Positions 20,001-27,921 of a DNA stretch of 64,000 bases are shown one piece after another. A model generated the notes under the pieces. That model was given only the letters and a program-made list of their open reading frames with translations. It did no database searches and was not told the origin of the DNA. The DNA lies in contig OX375880.1 of the NCBI GenBank assembly GCA_947359465.1, positions 28,011,548-28,075,547 on the forward strand, written 5' to 3'. Source of the stretch: Metellina segmentata (Eukaryota > Arthropoda > Arachnida > Araneae > Tetragnathidae). The position numbers were made by a program, and so were the translations under genes. Position 1 is the stretch's first letter. Each line of letters begins with the position of its first letter.

Positions 20001-22922
20001 AATCAGGTCCTGGGAAGATATAATTAATTTAACTCTTGTAATCCGATTCTCAACTAAAAGAAGCTTTGTGATATCGTTATACCTATGAAAGGAACTTTTG
20101 ACCTGGTCCAAACAGGAACTAACATGGGGAACGTATTTTTCTTACATTCGAATTTTCGAACTCTATAAATTTATGATCATACGTGTACACTGTATTCGGT
20201 GCATTCGAAAAGTGCTTAACACGGAATACAATCGCATTTCCATGCTTTCGAAATTAATCCTCATCTCCAAAACACAGAGCACTTTACCCCTTCTCCCTCC
20301 TCCAGTCAGTCTTCCTGAGTTGATACTTATGGTACTCCTTTCTTTTCAAACAGACGCACTAAAAGTATCGACGTTGCCACTGGTCAAAAGTTAGGTGCGG
20401 AAAGCACATCCCAAGGAAAAATTGCGAAGGAGGAGAAAGAGATGAGTCTTCGATCCAAAATATCCAAGGTACTCAAAAAACCTTTAGGTAGAAGCTTGAG
20501 TTTGGAACCGAAGAAACCGAGCCCAGCACTGCCACCCAAAGGAGTCGTTCCAGATGTCGTGCCAAGCAGACCTACAGCAGAGGTAAGGAATTCGGAGGAT
20601 TATCCCTATCTTATCAAAATTTAATTTGGACAGCTAAAAAAGATAGCGGGCTTTCGGGAAAATAAGTCCATACCTAATCATTTGGTGATCTAAAGTAAAA
20701 TAATTCGGCATTAAAGTTTAATTGTAATGGGCGCATAAGATAAGCATCTGCAAAAACAGCCGAAAATTTATTAGTCAAAGATTGAAGGCCCTAATATTCG
20801 ATCATGTGTGAAAGAAAACTTCTTACCATCTAGGATAGTGATTCCCATCCTTTAGAAAGATTACACTGGATGTTTTCTTAAAATGGAATCTTTGGAAATA
20901 TTCTACTCGGATTTTCCTTAGATCAGAATTCTGTAGAAGGATTATATCCTTCATTTCTTTGGAATAGAATCCTTTAGAAAGACTCTAATTCTCGCTTCCT
21001 TGGAATAGAATACTTGGGAAACATTTTATTAATTCCAATTCTTTAGAAAGATTATACTGATTGTTTTCTTAAAATGGAATCTTTGGAAATATTCTACTCG
21101 GATTTTCCTTAGATCAGAATTCTGTAGAAGGATTATATCCTTCATTTCTTTGGAATATAATCCTTTAGAAAAACTCTACTTCTCGCTTCCTTGGAATAGA
21201 ATACTTTGGAAATATTTTATTAATTCCCATTCTTTAGAAAGATTACACTGGATGTTTTCTTAAAATGGAATCTTTGGAAATATTCTACTCGGATTTTCCT
21301 TAGATCAGAATTCTGTAGAAGGATTATATCCTTCATTTCTTTGGAATAGAATCCTTTAGAAAGACTCTAATTCTCGCTTCCTTGGAATAGAATACTTGGG
21401 AAACATTTTATTAATTCCAATTCTTTAGAAAGATTATACTGATTGTTTTCTTAAAATGGAATCTTTGGAAATATTCTACTCGGATTTTCCTTAGATCAGA
21501 ATTCTGTAGAAGGATTATATCCTTCATTTCTTTGGAATATAATCCTTTAGAAAAACTCTACTTCTCGCTTCCTTGGAATAGAATACTTTGGAAATATTTT
21601 ATTAATTCCCATTCTTTAGAAAGATTACACTGGATGTTTTCTTAAAATGGAATCTCTTTGGAAATATTCTACTCGGATTTTCCTTAGATCAGAATTCTGT
21701 AGAAGGATTATATCCTTCATTTCTTTGGAATATAATCCTTTAGAAAAACTCTACTTCTCGCTTCCTTGGAATAGAATACTTTGGAAATATTTTATTAATT
21801 CCCATTCTTTAGAAAGATTACACTGGATGTTTTCTTAAAATGGAATCTTTGGAAATATTCTACTCGGATTTTCCTTAGATCAGAATTCTGTAGAAGGATT
21901 ATATCCTTCATTTCTTTGGAATATAATCCTTTAGAAAAACTCTACTTCTCGCTTCCTTGGAATAGAATACTTTGGAAATATTTTATTAATTCCCATTCTT
22001 TAGAAAGATTACACTGGATGTTTTCTTAAAATGGAATCTCTTTGGAAATATTCTACTAGGAATTTCCTTAGATCAGAATTCTTTAGAAGGATTATATCCT
22101 TCATTTCTTTGGAATATAATCCTTTAGAAAAACTCTACTTCTCGCTTCCTTGGAATAGAATACTTTGGAAACATTTTATTAATTCACATTCTTTAGAAAG
22201 ATTATACTAATTGTTTTCTTAAAATGGAATCTTTGGAAATACTCTACTCGGCCTTTCCTTAGATAAGAATTCTGTAGAACGATTATATCCTTCCTTTCTT
22301 TGGAATAAAATCCTTTAGAAAAATTCTACTTCTCGATTCCTTGGAATAGAATACTTTGGAAATATTTTATTAGTCAAGAAGGTCGTAGAAGTCCCACTGG
22401 GAAGATTGTATGTAGGTCATAAGGTGGAATTTTACGTGTGTACCCTTCAGACAGTAGATAAAACTGTTGAAATAACTGTCAATACCAAACACATCACACC
22501 CCGGGAAGAAAAGTGACACAAGTCAAAAAATAAAACATTTTGATGTTATATCATTGAAAAATATGTATGAGGAGCGCCAGAGTGTTATATTACTATTCTA
22601 TAGAATATAATAGAAGGTACCACCCTCAGTACTTACCTAAAATTTAAAAGAAGCTTCTACTATTTCAATATAAGTTTTATAGTATCCCTTAAGTTGATGT
22701 TTCTCAAATTCTGCAATTTTGAGTAGTGTCACTTTTTTTCCCGGGGTGCGACATGTTGAATATTTTTTGAAATCGAAATAGAATCATCTGAATGACGTCT
22801 TTTTCTCTTAGAAACCTCTGTCGGCGAGTCGGGGAGAGTTGAGCAGTCGGAAAGTTTCATCCTCACATCATGAAAAAAGGCCGAAACCGCCTTCAAAACC
22901 AGGGTTCGAAACCCCAGTTTGA
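1731..22922 (+). CDS. Gene A: 3' part of a multi-exon coiled-coil protein with a Ser/Pro-rich tail and PDZ-type C-terminus
   Basis: Thirteen exons (1731-2069, 3103-3288, 4797-4958, 8185-8469, 10469-10636, 11605-11871, 13556-13723, 13822-13908, 15184-15269, 16021-16326, 17450-17635, 20354-20582, 22812-22922) each have AG/GT borders. They join without a frame break into 2580 nt, 859 residues plus stop. The first eight or nine exons are Glu/Lys/Arg/Leu/Gln-rich heptad-like sequence, so a long coiled coil is expected. The remainder is disordered, with basic-Ser motifs (RKSLSLDHT, RRTKSIDVATG, GRSLSLEPKKP), a Pro stretch (SPALPPKG) and C-terminus GFETPV. The fit of phases over 13 exons, the stop and the AATAAA 48 nt later make the structure strong. 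The 5' end is left of the window and no ATG was chosen. An exon could be missed in the 3.2-kb intron 4959-8184. I do not recognise the family. Microtubule or junction scaffolds such as MTCL/SOGA or cingulin are guesses only. Confidence 0.85.
2405..2607 (+). mobile_element. SINE-B fragment (5'-truncated)
   Basis: Starts TCTGTCGTGGCCGAAAGTCC, contains the shared core (GCTCAGGTGTTG...CGTCATCTGAC) and the family tail GATCCCGGACCGTCGT to TACGACGTTAAT. Lacks the tRNA-like head. Confidence 0.7.
3103..3288 (+). CDS. Gene A exon (62 codons, coiled coil)
   Basis: Acceptor TTCTTTCAG before 3103 and donor GTAATA at 3289, phase 0/0. Reads YDLLEEDFVKTKSRL to WIKEKLDLQ. It has no ATG-started ORF of its own, so simple ORF searches miss it. 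Confidence 0.85.
3289..4796. other. AT-rich intron of gene A
   Basis: Homopolymer-rich, about three quarters A+T. No repeat ends or coding signal recognised. Confidence 0.4.
4797..4958 (+). CDS. Gene A exon (54 codons, coiled coil)
   Basis: Acceptor GTGGATTCAG before 4797 and donor GTAATT at 4959, phase 0/0. Reads ERVKELNRRLERLKSVEQ to ERERLRKR. Confidence 0.85.
4959..6417. other. AT-rich intron of gene A
   Basis: No exon or element recognised. A short motif, AACTTACGTTACA, recurs near 5790, 5965 and 6160, possibly a diverged repeat. Confidence 0.35.
6426..8002. mobile_element. hAT-like MITE, family 1: dimeric array of ACATCGATGT palindromes
   Basis: Flanked by the exact 8-bp TSD CTTGTACT (6418-6425 and 8003-8010). 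Ends TAGTGATGCGACAT and TCGATGTCGCATCCCTA are inverted repeats. Inside, the left-end sequence starts again at 6586, 6745, 6889 and 7033 (spacing 160, 159, 144, 144). At 7303-7330 a right end (CGCCTCCCTA) abuts a new left end (TAGGGATGCG) with one base between, so this is a head-to-tail compound. The 10-bp palindrome ACATCGATGT recurs dozens of times. It lies in gene A's 3.2-kb intron. Confidence 0.8.
8185..8469 (+). CDS. Gene A exon (95 codons)
   Basis: Acceptor CTATTTGGCAG before 8185 and donor GTGAGA at 8470, phase 0/0. Starts ADEVSKAYEPKDRPSAW, a break in the coiled coil with Pro and Trp, then returns to heptads (ISSMQNQIASLADERDRL). GC content is clearly above the flanking introns. Confidence 0.85.
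8470..9341. other. AT-rich intron of gene A
   Basis: No coding signal or repeat recognised before the SINE's TSD at 9342. Confidence 0.4.
9357..9620 (-). mobile_element. SINE-A copy 1 (tRNA-derived)
   Basis: The 15-bp TSD AGACATAAGATAGTT occurs at 9342-9356 and 9621-9635. Read on the minus strand: tRNA-like head with A box (TAGTGGTTAAGG) and a B box close to GGTTCGAATCC, shared core, family tail ending GCCCGCCATTAGG and an A-run. Pol III type SINE. Confidence 0.88.
10040..10440. repeat. Unclassified interspersed repeat, copy 1
   Basis: About 390 bp shared in the same orientation with 16645-17012: CTTAGATTTTYTCAATCGTC, then CATTTACGACTGACGC, CCTTTCATAGTAT, GATCCTCTAGAAGGT and CAGCGGTCACTTAAAAG. 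No terminal repeats found. Type unknown. Confidence 0.6.
10469..10636 (+). CDS. Gene A exon (56 codons, coiled coil)
   Basis: Acceptor ATTCTTGTAG before 10469 and donor GTGAGA at 10637, phase 0/0. Reads ADAARRKVQELRYQLEDV to IAELKSKINQ, a classic heptad pattern. Confidence 0.87.
10637..11604. other. AT-rich intron of gene A
   Basis: No element or coding signal recognised. Confidence 0.4.
11605..11871 (+). CDS. Gene A exon (89 codons, coiled coil)
   Basis: Acceptor TTCCTTGCAG before 11605 and donor GTTTGT at 11872, phase 0/0. Reads LEEQKLLESTRGQTRN to QESRRKMSE. Confidence 0.85.
11872..12734. other. Intron of gene A, moderately AT-rich
   Basis: No conserved frame or repeat recognised. Less AT-rich than the neighbouring introns, so an old element is possible. 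Confidence 0.3.
12739..12938. mobile_element. Possible TTAA-site MITE with GACGAGAT palindromes
   Basis: TTAA at both ends (12735-12738 and 12939-12942). Ends TCCCCTTGTG and CACTTGGAGG are imperfect inverted repeats. Internal CTTGATGGACGAGAT and CTCGTCAT repeats recur near 45250-45405, 50690-50760 and 54165-54390. TTAA suggests piggyBac mobilisation. Confidence 0.45.
12943..13555. other. AT-rich intron of gene A
   Basis: Contains an imperfect 30-bp tandem duplication (CATTGATTGATTGAAAT) at about 13475-13540. Nothing else recognised. Confidence 0.4.
13556..13723 (+). CDS. Gene A exon (56 codons, coiled coil)
   Basis: Acceptor GTATGTTACAG before 13556 and donor GTAAGA at 13724, phase 0/0. Reads LHSSLLEIRESHAKLRG to ITEIVKD. 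The next intron is only 98 nt, the shortest in the gene. Confidence 0.85.
13822..13908 (+). CDS. Gene A exon (29 codons)
   Basis: Acceptor TTCTTTCAG before 13822 and donor GTAAGA at 13909, phase 0/0. Reads VDKVSSEVSANEGKPN to TEFTETVKR, the transition out of the strongest coiled coil. Confidence 0.82.
14362..14629 (-). mobile_element. SINE-A copy 2
   Basis: Near-identical to copy 1. TSD TTTTTCATAAT at 14351-14361 with one mismatch at 14630-14640 (TTTTTCACAAT). Intron of gene A between exons 13908 and 15184. Confidence 0.82.
14641..15183. other. AT-rich intron of gene A
   Basis: No repeat or coding signal recognised apart from a short ATTTGTATTTGT run at about 15034-15058. Confidence 0.35.
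15184..15269 (+). CDS. Gene A exon (28 codons + 2 nt)
   Basis: T-rich tract and GCAG before 15184, donor GTAAAA at 15270. Phase 0 in, phase 2 out. Reads VKESFAELQKSAEALKED then RLKRTTSFR. AG plus G of the next exon completes Arg. Confidence 0.82.
15270..16020. other. AT-rich intron of gene A
   Basis: Nothing recognised. Confidence 0.4.
16021..16326 (+). CDS. Gene A exon (Ser/Pro/Arg-rich tail)
   Basis: Acceptor CTTGTTCTAG before 16021 and donor GTAAGA at 16327. One leading base completes the previous codon and two trailing bases pass on. Starts AVSAQDVSRSQDP, contains PPSMIIRPPPRQK and basic-Ser motifs (LQRKSLSLDHT), ends SSLPDSEYR. Low hydrophobicity points to a disordered, phosphorylatable region. 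Confidence 0.85.
16477..16632 (+). repeat. 20-bp minisatellite
   Basis: About eight tandem copies of GAAACTATCAAAGGTACATA with a few substitutions (CGAAGG, TATATG). Intron of gene A. Confidence 0.9.
16645..17012. repeat. Unclassified interspersed repeat, copy 2
   Basis: Same family and orientation as 10040-10440; shares CTCTAGAAGG, GACAGCTCGTAAA and GGTGATCGATGCCAGCGGTC. Confidence 0.6.
17450..17635 (+). CDS. Gene A exon (tail)
   Basis: Acceptor TTCATTGAAG before 17450 and donor GTGAGA at 17636. Reads YGGITQNRRRYMVQTPSG, a Ser/Gly stretch, then KTFKEKLKLLR. Phase 2 in and 2 out, consistent with both neighbours. Confidence 0.83.
17686..18388. repeat. AT-rich inverted-repeat element, copy 1
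   Basis: Left end AAGGGGGTCTAGGACA and right end TGTCCCGGACTCCCTT are inverted repeats. The same sequence occurs in opposite orientation at 54454-55192. Both copies carry a similar short frame (NAFKVLKTDVVAMTTTVKSV; minus strand here at 17735-17932). No TSD found, superfamily unknown. Confidence 0.65.
18389..20353. other. AT-rich intron of gene A
   Basis: No element or exon recognised over about 2 kb. Confidence 0.35.
20354..20582 (+). CDS. Gene A exon (tail)
   Basis: Acceptor TTTTCAAACAG before 20354 and donor GTAAGG at 20583. One base completes CGA(Arg), then 76 codons. Reads RTKSIDVATGQKLG, SLRSKISKVLKKPLGRS and KKPSPALPPKGVV. Basic and Pro-rich. Ends phase 0. Confidence 0.85.
20850..22370 (+). 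repeat. 191-bp satellite array, eight units
   Basis: The landmark AAAATGGAATC occurs at 20880, 21071, 21262, 21453, 21644, 21837, 22028 and 22221: period 191, twice 193 where TC TT is inserted. Units 1/3 and 2/4 are near-identical pairs (382-bp dimer), while later units are a mixed type. The last unit is the most diverged. Subrepeats of CTTTGGAATA-like sequence run through each unit. It sits in gene A's last intron. Confidence 0.95.
22488..22755. mobile_element. MITE of unknown superfamily, copy 1
   Basis: Ends ACATCACACCCCGGGAAG and CCCGGGGTGCGACATGT are inverted repeats, extending into AAAAGTGACAC. Second copy at 28696-28962. It ends about 55 bp before gene A's terminal exon. No clear TSD. 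Confidence 0.65.
22812..22922 (+). CDS. Gene A terminal exon (36 codons + stop)
   Basis: Acceptor TTTTCTCTTAG at 22801-22811 lies downstream of the satellite array and a MITE. Phase 0 continues the previous exon into KPLSASRGELSSRKVSSS, then KRPKPPSKPGFETPV and TGA at 22920-22922. The matching composition (Ser, Lys-Pro) and the AATAAA 48 nt on support it as the last coding exon. ETPV-COOH fits the class I PDZ ligand pattern (S/T-x-hydrophobic). Seen from sequence; binding is inference. Confidence 0.8.
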   Translation, partial: KPLSASRGELSSRKVSSSHHEKRPKPPSKPGFETPV

Positions 22923-22969
22923 ATGACCTTTTTATTCCTCTTACATTCATATAAAGACCTCATGTGAAC

Positions 22970-22975
22970 AATAAA
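22970..22975 (+). terminator. Polyadenylation signal of gene A
   Basis: AATAAA 48 nt after the stop codon of the terminal exon, the first canonical signal downstream. Confidence 0.6.
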
Positions 22976-23559
22976 AATGACCCTTCTTTTCTCGTTTCGC
23001 CCTCTTTCATGCATTGATCACAGAAGCCTTCTCATGTGTTTGATTATACTTTTGTACATACAACTCAGATGACTGAACATACATATTTGTGCTAGTGTTA
23101 TGGAGTAATGTGATAAGAAATCTGACATCATGGTAATACTCAAATTACTATGATTGTGGGTAGCGTTACAATGGATGCGGTATTCTTGTGCTTTAACCAT
23201 TTCTGATTCTTTTCCCAAGATTCTGCAACTTTAAAAATGAAAGCATCAATTCCTAAAAGCTATCTTGAAGTTAACAATATATTTAGCACTAAATATTAGT
23301 AATTCGAGAACTTCCTCACCTATTTATAATTATTTAAAAATAAGGAGGTAGAATTGTTTCGTGCGTATATTTTCCACACGATACTCACAATTCTTATTTA
23401 CAAAAGTTATATTTTCTGTTTTATCTGTTTATAATATTATTCTATTTTTTTCTCATAAATTTGTGATGCTTCCCTTTAGAAACAAAATTTTCTATGGGTC
23501 TACATTTATTTCATCACTACCTTTATTACCTGACTTCACCCGTTGTTAGGTAATGGTAA
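22976..23559. other. Intergenic AT-rich sequence after gene A
   Basis: 3' flank of gene A up to the first SINE-B. Nothing recognised. Confidence 0.4.
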
Positions 23560-23868
23560 TTTTAGTTAACGTCGTACTAGAGCAATACAACGGGCGATTG
23601 ACGACGTTCCGGGATCAGTCCCTTAAGGGAAAGATCCGAGGACAACACCTCGTAGTTTTGAACCACGGTCAGATGACGAAGCAACACATGAGCTGGCTCC
23701 CCACTCTCCAAACTTCCACACCAACTCAACGTGAGGACTTTCGTCCACGACAGATGTAAGGTGCCTCTACATCATACACTAACAAACACCCATGCCCGGA
23801 CCCGGATTCGAGCCAGGAACTTTCCTATCTATAAGCTAACATCTTAACCACCAGACCTGTTGGTCGGC
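23560..23868 (-). mobile_element. SINE-B, near full length
   Basis: Minus-strand tRNA-like head at the right (GGCCGACCAACAGG, A box region GGTGGTTAAGATG, B box near GGCTCGAATCC), shared core (CCATGTGTTG/CGTCATCTGACC), and tail GGATCTTTCCCTTAAGGGAC to TACGACGTTAACTAAAATTA. GTTAGGTAAT on both sides may be a TSD. Confidence 0.75.
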
Positions 23869-23875
23869 CCCGTAG

Positions 23876-24056
23876 TTAGGTAATTTTAATTAACGTCATA
23901 CTAGAGCAACACAGCGAGCTATTGACGACGGTTCGGGATCAATCCCTTAAGGGAAAGATCCTAGGACAACGTCACGTATTTTTGAACCATGGTCAGATGA
24001 CAAGGCAACTCCCGAGCTGGCACCCCGCTCTCCAAACTTCCACACCATCCCAAGGT
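23876..24056 (-). mobile_element. SINE-B, truncated
   Basis: Tail and core of the family on the minus strand; the tRNA-like head is missing. It adjoins the previous copy. Confidence 0.7.
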
Positions 24057-24149
24057 GATCCGGCTTCACCCGAGAGCTTATGTAAAACAAGTTTAGACAA
24101 ACCAAGTCGGACCTCTGTTGGTGGAGGGTTGCGAGTTTCAAAACTAAAT

Positions 24150-24392
24150 CCAACCAAAGATTGTCAATTACACGGGGTCTGGTGCACGTTAAATCTGCCG
24201 TGGTCTCAAATGTCCTCACGTTGGCGTGGTAGTTTGGAGAGTGGGGTGCCAACTCAGGTGTTTTCCTCGTTCTCTGACCGCAGTTCAAAATTACGTGGTG
24301 GATTGCCCTCGGATCTTTCCCCTCGGGATTGATCCCGGACCATATAAATTGCCCGCTGTGTTCCTCCAGTGTTACGTCAATCAACTACTTAC
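24150..24392 (+). mobile_element. SINE-B, opposite orientation
   Basis: Plus-strand body GGTGCACGTTAAATCTGCCG through core to TGATCCCGGACC and ACGTCAATCAACTA. Head-to-head with the preceding copies. Confidence 0.7.
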
Positions 24393-24399
24393 ATCGACC

Positions 24400-24570
24400 T
24401 TAAAATGAAATAGACGGACCATGTAGGCGGAGTCACTGTCGTAAGATCACAAAAGGGTAAATCACAAATCGAATTCACCGATTGGCTATGGAAGAGCAGA
24501 CTAGTGTTTTTGATCACGGTAGATTGCCATTTTAACCAATCAATAATATAGGATTCATGCTTTTACCCAC
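24400..24570. repeat. Unclassified repeat, copy 1
   Basis: Resembles 60535-60680 (AGACCATGTGGTCGGAGTC-like, then AAGGGTA.ATCAC and CGATTGG). Short and diverged. Confidence 0.4.
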
Positions 24571-24951
24571 AACCAGGTGACACATATTGAAACCGAGAAC
24601 TGGAAAGCATTACATGAAGCTGCGGGCCCATGCTCTGTCTATTTCATTTTAAGGTCGATGACTACTTACCTATCAACCTGCGTCGTCGATCAGCTTTTAG
24701 AGCTCTGTCTGCTTCATATGTGCTTTCGTTTTTTCCTCTTCTGTTCACTCGGCTCGTGATAACTTTTTAACTTTCGTGCTGATTACTCTCTAGCGAATTT
24801 TTCTATGTTAAATTTACATATCTGGTTCTAACAGAACGACGAAACGAGCTGAATATTGTTACGTTGATCTAGAAATTCCACACAGAATAAACTGCAAACT
24901 TAACGGCGCCAGAGCTAAGCGTTTGAGATTCGTATTCATAATTTCTGCTTT

Positions 24952-24958
24952 TATAAAA
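24952..24958 (+). promoter_or_regulatory. Possible TATA box for the single-exon gene
   Basis: TATAAAA about 250 nt upstream of the ATG at 25200. Position relative to a transcription start is unknown and AT-rich DNA makes chance matches common. Confidence 0.25.
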
Positions 24959-25199
24959 TCTTTATTCTACTTAATTTGTCTACAAGACTAGCGCAACAAG
25001 ATTGATCAGATGGAGCACCTATCAGCACACAACAACACAATTTTTTAAAAAATCGTTGGTTTTAAAGAAGCACAAATGTGACTTGCGTTTATTGAATTGG
25101 CATATTTGTAAACTTTATGTAAAAGGATTTTTATTTAAGAATAATCTTCGTATTTCAGAGCTGTCATTTTTGTTTGGATCTAAAATATTTAGAATAAAC

Positions 25200-26834
25200 A
25201 TGAGTAGCGATGATTTTATTAGCAAACAGCAGTTTCAAGCAGTTCACAATCGTTTTATTGAAGTGATCGACGCTAAAGAAAATGAGTTGAAATTGAATAA
25301 TCTACAAACTGAATTCAGACTGCTATTGAATTACTTTCGTTCAATTTATAGAGAAAGTGAAAGGAAAACTCACAAAATATTGCATTTGATGGCGGAGATA
25401 TCGAAGGACAAAGAAAAAACGAATGAAATAAAAAAACGGAAAGATGAAGAAAAAGAAAAATTAACTGTTCAATTATGTGGAATGAAAAAGAAATTGGACG
25501 AGCTCATGAGAAAAGAACAAGTTCTGATCAAGGAAATAGACAAGATAAAAGAAAACAATAAAAGTTTAAAAAATGTTGAAAAGGAATATGACAATTTTTT
25601 AAAGAAAACCCTCACACAGAATTCTGGAAATCGCAGAGATATCGGAGTTGTAACCGAAGAACACACAAAAGATGTCAAGTATGGCTTGAATATGTGCAAA
25701 ACATGTTCTGAAAAGAATTCAGTTACGGTGAATTCGACGTTTAACAAACTTGCATCTCGAGAAAAATATGAGGAGGTAATTGCAAAATTAAACAATAAAG
25801 TAAACGTTTTGTCAACAGAACTGAAGTTGTCTGATAAGGATAGAGATAACTTTAAAAAAATTATCAAAAACAGCAATAATCGTTTGGACGATTTAAAACA
25901 CCAACTCGAGAAAGAAAAAGAATATCGAGAAGGTATACAAGACGATATTTCGAATCAGAAATCCTTGAACTCGACCATTGATCAATTAGTACTTGATCTA
26001 TATTCGAAAAATTGCGAGATTCAAGAGCTCCAAGAAGGTCTTGAAAAAGAGATCGAAAAACGGAACACCATTTTTCTAGAAAACGAAGCGAAAGATACTA
26101 TTCTGGAAAACATGAAGCTCAAGTTGAATTCTTTACAGGAAAGCAAAGAGTTCGCCTCCAGGAAGGCTGATATTTTCGAAGAACTTTTAGCAAACGATCA
26201 AGGTCGTTTTCTTTCGCTTCAACACAGATCAGATTCGCTTATGGAAAAGATGGAAGAACTTAATAAAGAGCTCAGAACACACGAAACGCAACAGAAATTG
26301 CAAATGGCGCAGCAGAAGTGGTTAGAAGTATCGCAACAAACTGAAATGGCAGAACAAAAGAAAGTTATCGAACACTGCAAGAGCCAACTAGCGATACGCG
26401 ATAAAAGAATCCGTAACTTAACGATGAAAATGAGTGACTGTGGACGTAAAATGGGGCTTTTGAGAAAACAACTCAAAGAAAAGGCTAAAGACAAAGCAGT
26501 TCTAACATCAGAGCTGTCTAAAGTGAAAATCACAGCGAACGAACAGAGTGGAAGTCTTAAGAGTTTAAAAGCGAATCTTGAAATGATGGAAAATTCAAAC
26601 GATCGGCTGCAAGCAGAGGTGAAATCGATGAAAAGTCAAAATGAAATTCTGCTAAGAGAGAAGAATAAATTGTATTGTCAGTACAAGAAACTGCATGCAA
26701 AATTTGAATCTCAAGAAATGAAGAATCTCCTGTTAAATAAGCAGCGAGAATATCAAAGAAATACATTAAAAGTTAGTAATAGCCAAGTTGAGAAAATAAG
26801 CAAAAAAAGAATATGTTTATCTTCTAAATATTAA
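25200..26834 (+). CDS. Single-exon 544-residue coiled-coil protein, function unknown
   Basis: One intronless reading frame of 545 codons ending in TAA. The start is the ATG at 25200 (A at -3; protein MSSDDFISKQQFQAV). The frame stays open upstream to about 25002 but has no earlier ATG. The protein is Lys/Glu/Leu-rich nearly throughout with few aromatics, hence predicted long coiled coil. A short break near residues 140-170 carries a Cys-x2-Cys (CKTC). The C-terminus is basic (SKKRICLSSKY). No signal peptide or membrane segment. A TATAAAA (24952) lies about 250 nt upstream and AATAAA (26993) about 160 nt downstream. It lies 2.3 kb past gene A, on the same strand, and differs from it in sequence. 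A retrogene origin is possible but no poly(A) or TSD was found. Family not recognised. Confidence 0.8.
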   Translation: MSSDDFISKQQFQAVHNRFIEVIDAKENELKLNNLQTEFRLLLNYFRSIYRESERKTHKILHLMAEISKDKEKTNEIKKRKDEEKEKLTVQLCGMKKKLDELMRKEQVLIKEIDKIKENNKSLKNVEKEYDNFLKKTLTQNSGNRRDIGVVTEEHTKDVKYGLNMCKTCSEKNSVTVNSTFNKLASREKYEEVIAKLNNKVNVLSTELKLSDKDRDNFKKIIKNSNNRLDDLKHQLEKEKEYREGIQDDISNQKSLNSTIDQLVLDLYSKNCEIQELQEGLEKEIEKRNTIFLENEAKDTILENMKLKLNSLQESKEFASRKADIFEELLANDQGRFLSLQHRSDSLMEKMEELNKELRTHETQQKLQMAQQKWLEVSQQTEMAEQKKVIEHCKSQLAIRDKRIRNLTMKMSDCGRKMGLLRKQLKEKAKDKAVLTSELSKVKITANEQSGSLKSLKANLEMMENSNDRLQAEVKSMKSQNEILLREKNKLYCQYKKLHAKFESQEMKNLLLNKQREYQRNTLKVSNSQVEKISKKRICLSSKY

Positions 26835-26992
26835 TTTATTTGGGATTCGTTCAACTTTGTTTCAAATTTCCATCTTTCGTTTGTTGAATATAATTATACT
26901 TTTTATTTATGGGAAATTGTTTATTCGAAATTGTATACATAGACTTGGCTGTTGCGTTGTAGTAACTTGTGTAAACTCTAACAACCTTTTTT

Positions 26993-26998
26993 AATAAA
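26993..26998 (+). terminator. Polyadenylation signal of the single-exon gene
   Basis: AATAAA about 160 nt after the TAA stop at 26832-26834. Confidence 0.5.
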
Positions 26999-27919
26999 TA
27001 TCAATTTGCAATACTTAAAACTTGTTTTGAAACAACGAACACGTATATATTTAAAATGCATACTTTCGTATATTCTGCGTAAAAGAATCTTTTGTACCTA
27101 AAAAAATTTAGAAGTCTGCAATTTCTGAAAATATATTTCAGAATTGATGAGAATTCTTTCGAATGCATGGTTCAGGGATTTCTGCTTCGTTTAAATAATT
27201 AAATATCCTATCATTCCTGATTGCAAATTAGAAAAATGTAGATGTGTCATAATCATAGATAGTTGAAAGTCGTGAATTCCGTTACTTTAAACTCGTCATT
27301 TACTTGCAGGGTGATTTGAGGTGCAAGTAACAATGATTATCATTATCAGCATTTCTCATGGAAATACTTTCAAAAGAAAATGTATATAAATTGGGAAGAG
27401 AGTTAATTTAATTTTTAATGGATCTTACTAAATTTTGATATAAAAAAAATACGGGATTTGTTTTTAAATTTTCTCATAAAAATTCGGTTAGGATACAAAT
27501 CTTAAAAATAAAGTCCGATTTTAAGTCCTTTTGATATTATACGCGGTAATACTCACCTTTGTATGCAAACCACAACTCTCTGGATTCGCAGACCAAAATC
27601 TACTTCGCGCGCGAGCGCGATACAAATTTACCTATTAAGAATTAACTGTTTTTCTTTCAACAAATCAATAGATGCATATTAAACCTTTGTTCTAGCCACA
27701 ATTCTAGTAATTAATTTGCACTTTTTTATGCATATACAACCACTTGTAAAATAATTGTATCAACATTTATACACGATTTAAACCTTTTTCTGATCCAAAG
27801 GCATGGTTCCATAAAATTATTAATGATCTTAGTTATCATAACACCATTTGGACAATTCTATATAAATAGCAGAAGGGGGAAAATTTTTTTGACAAAACTT
27901 TGAGTTCTATAATATTTAT
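26999..27919. other. Intergenic AT-rich sequence
   Basis: Nothing recognised except an alternating CG run (CGCGCGCGAGCGCG, near 27606). Confidence 0.35.
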
Positions 27920-27921
27920 GT

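Noticed and set aside
20850..22370. CRISPR-like regular repeat array
   Set aside because: Units are contiguous 191-bp satellite repeats without unique spacers, in a eukaryotic intron.
25002..25199. N-terminal extension of the single-exon coiled-coil protein
   Set aside because: No ATG upstream in frame; composition (Phe, Leu, Cys) differs from the charged protein that starts at 25200.
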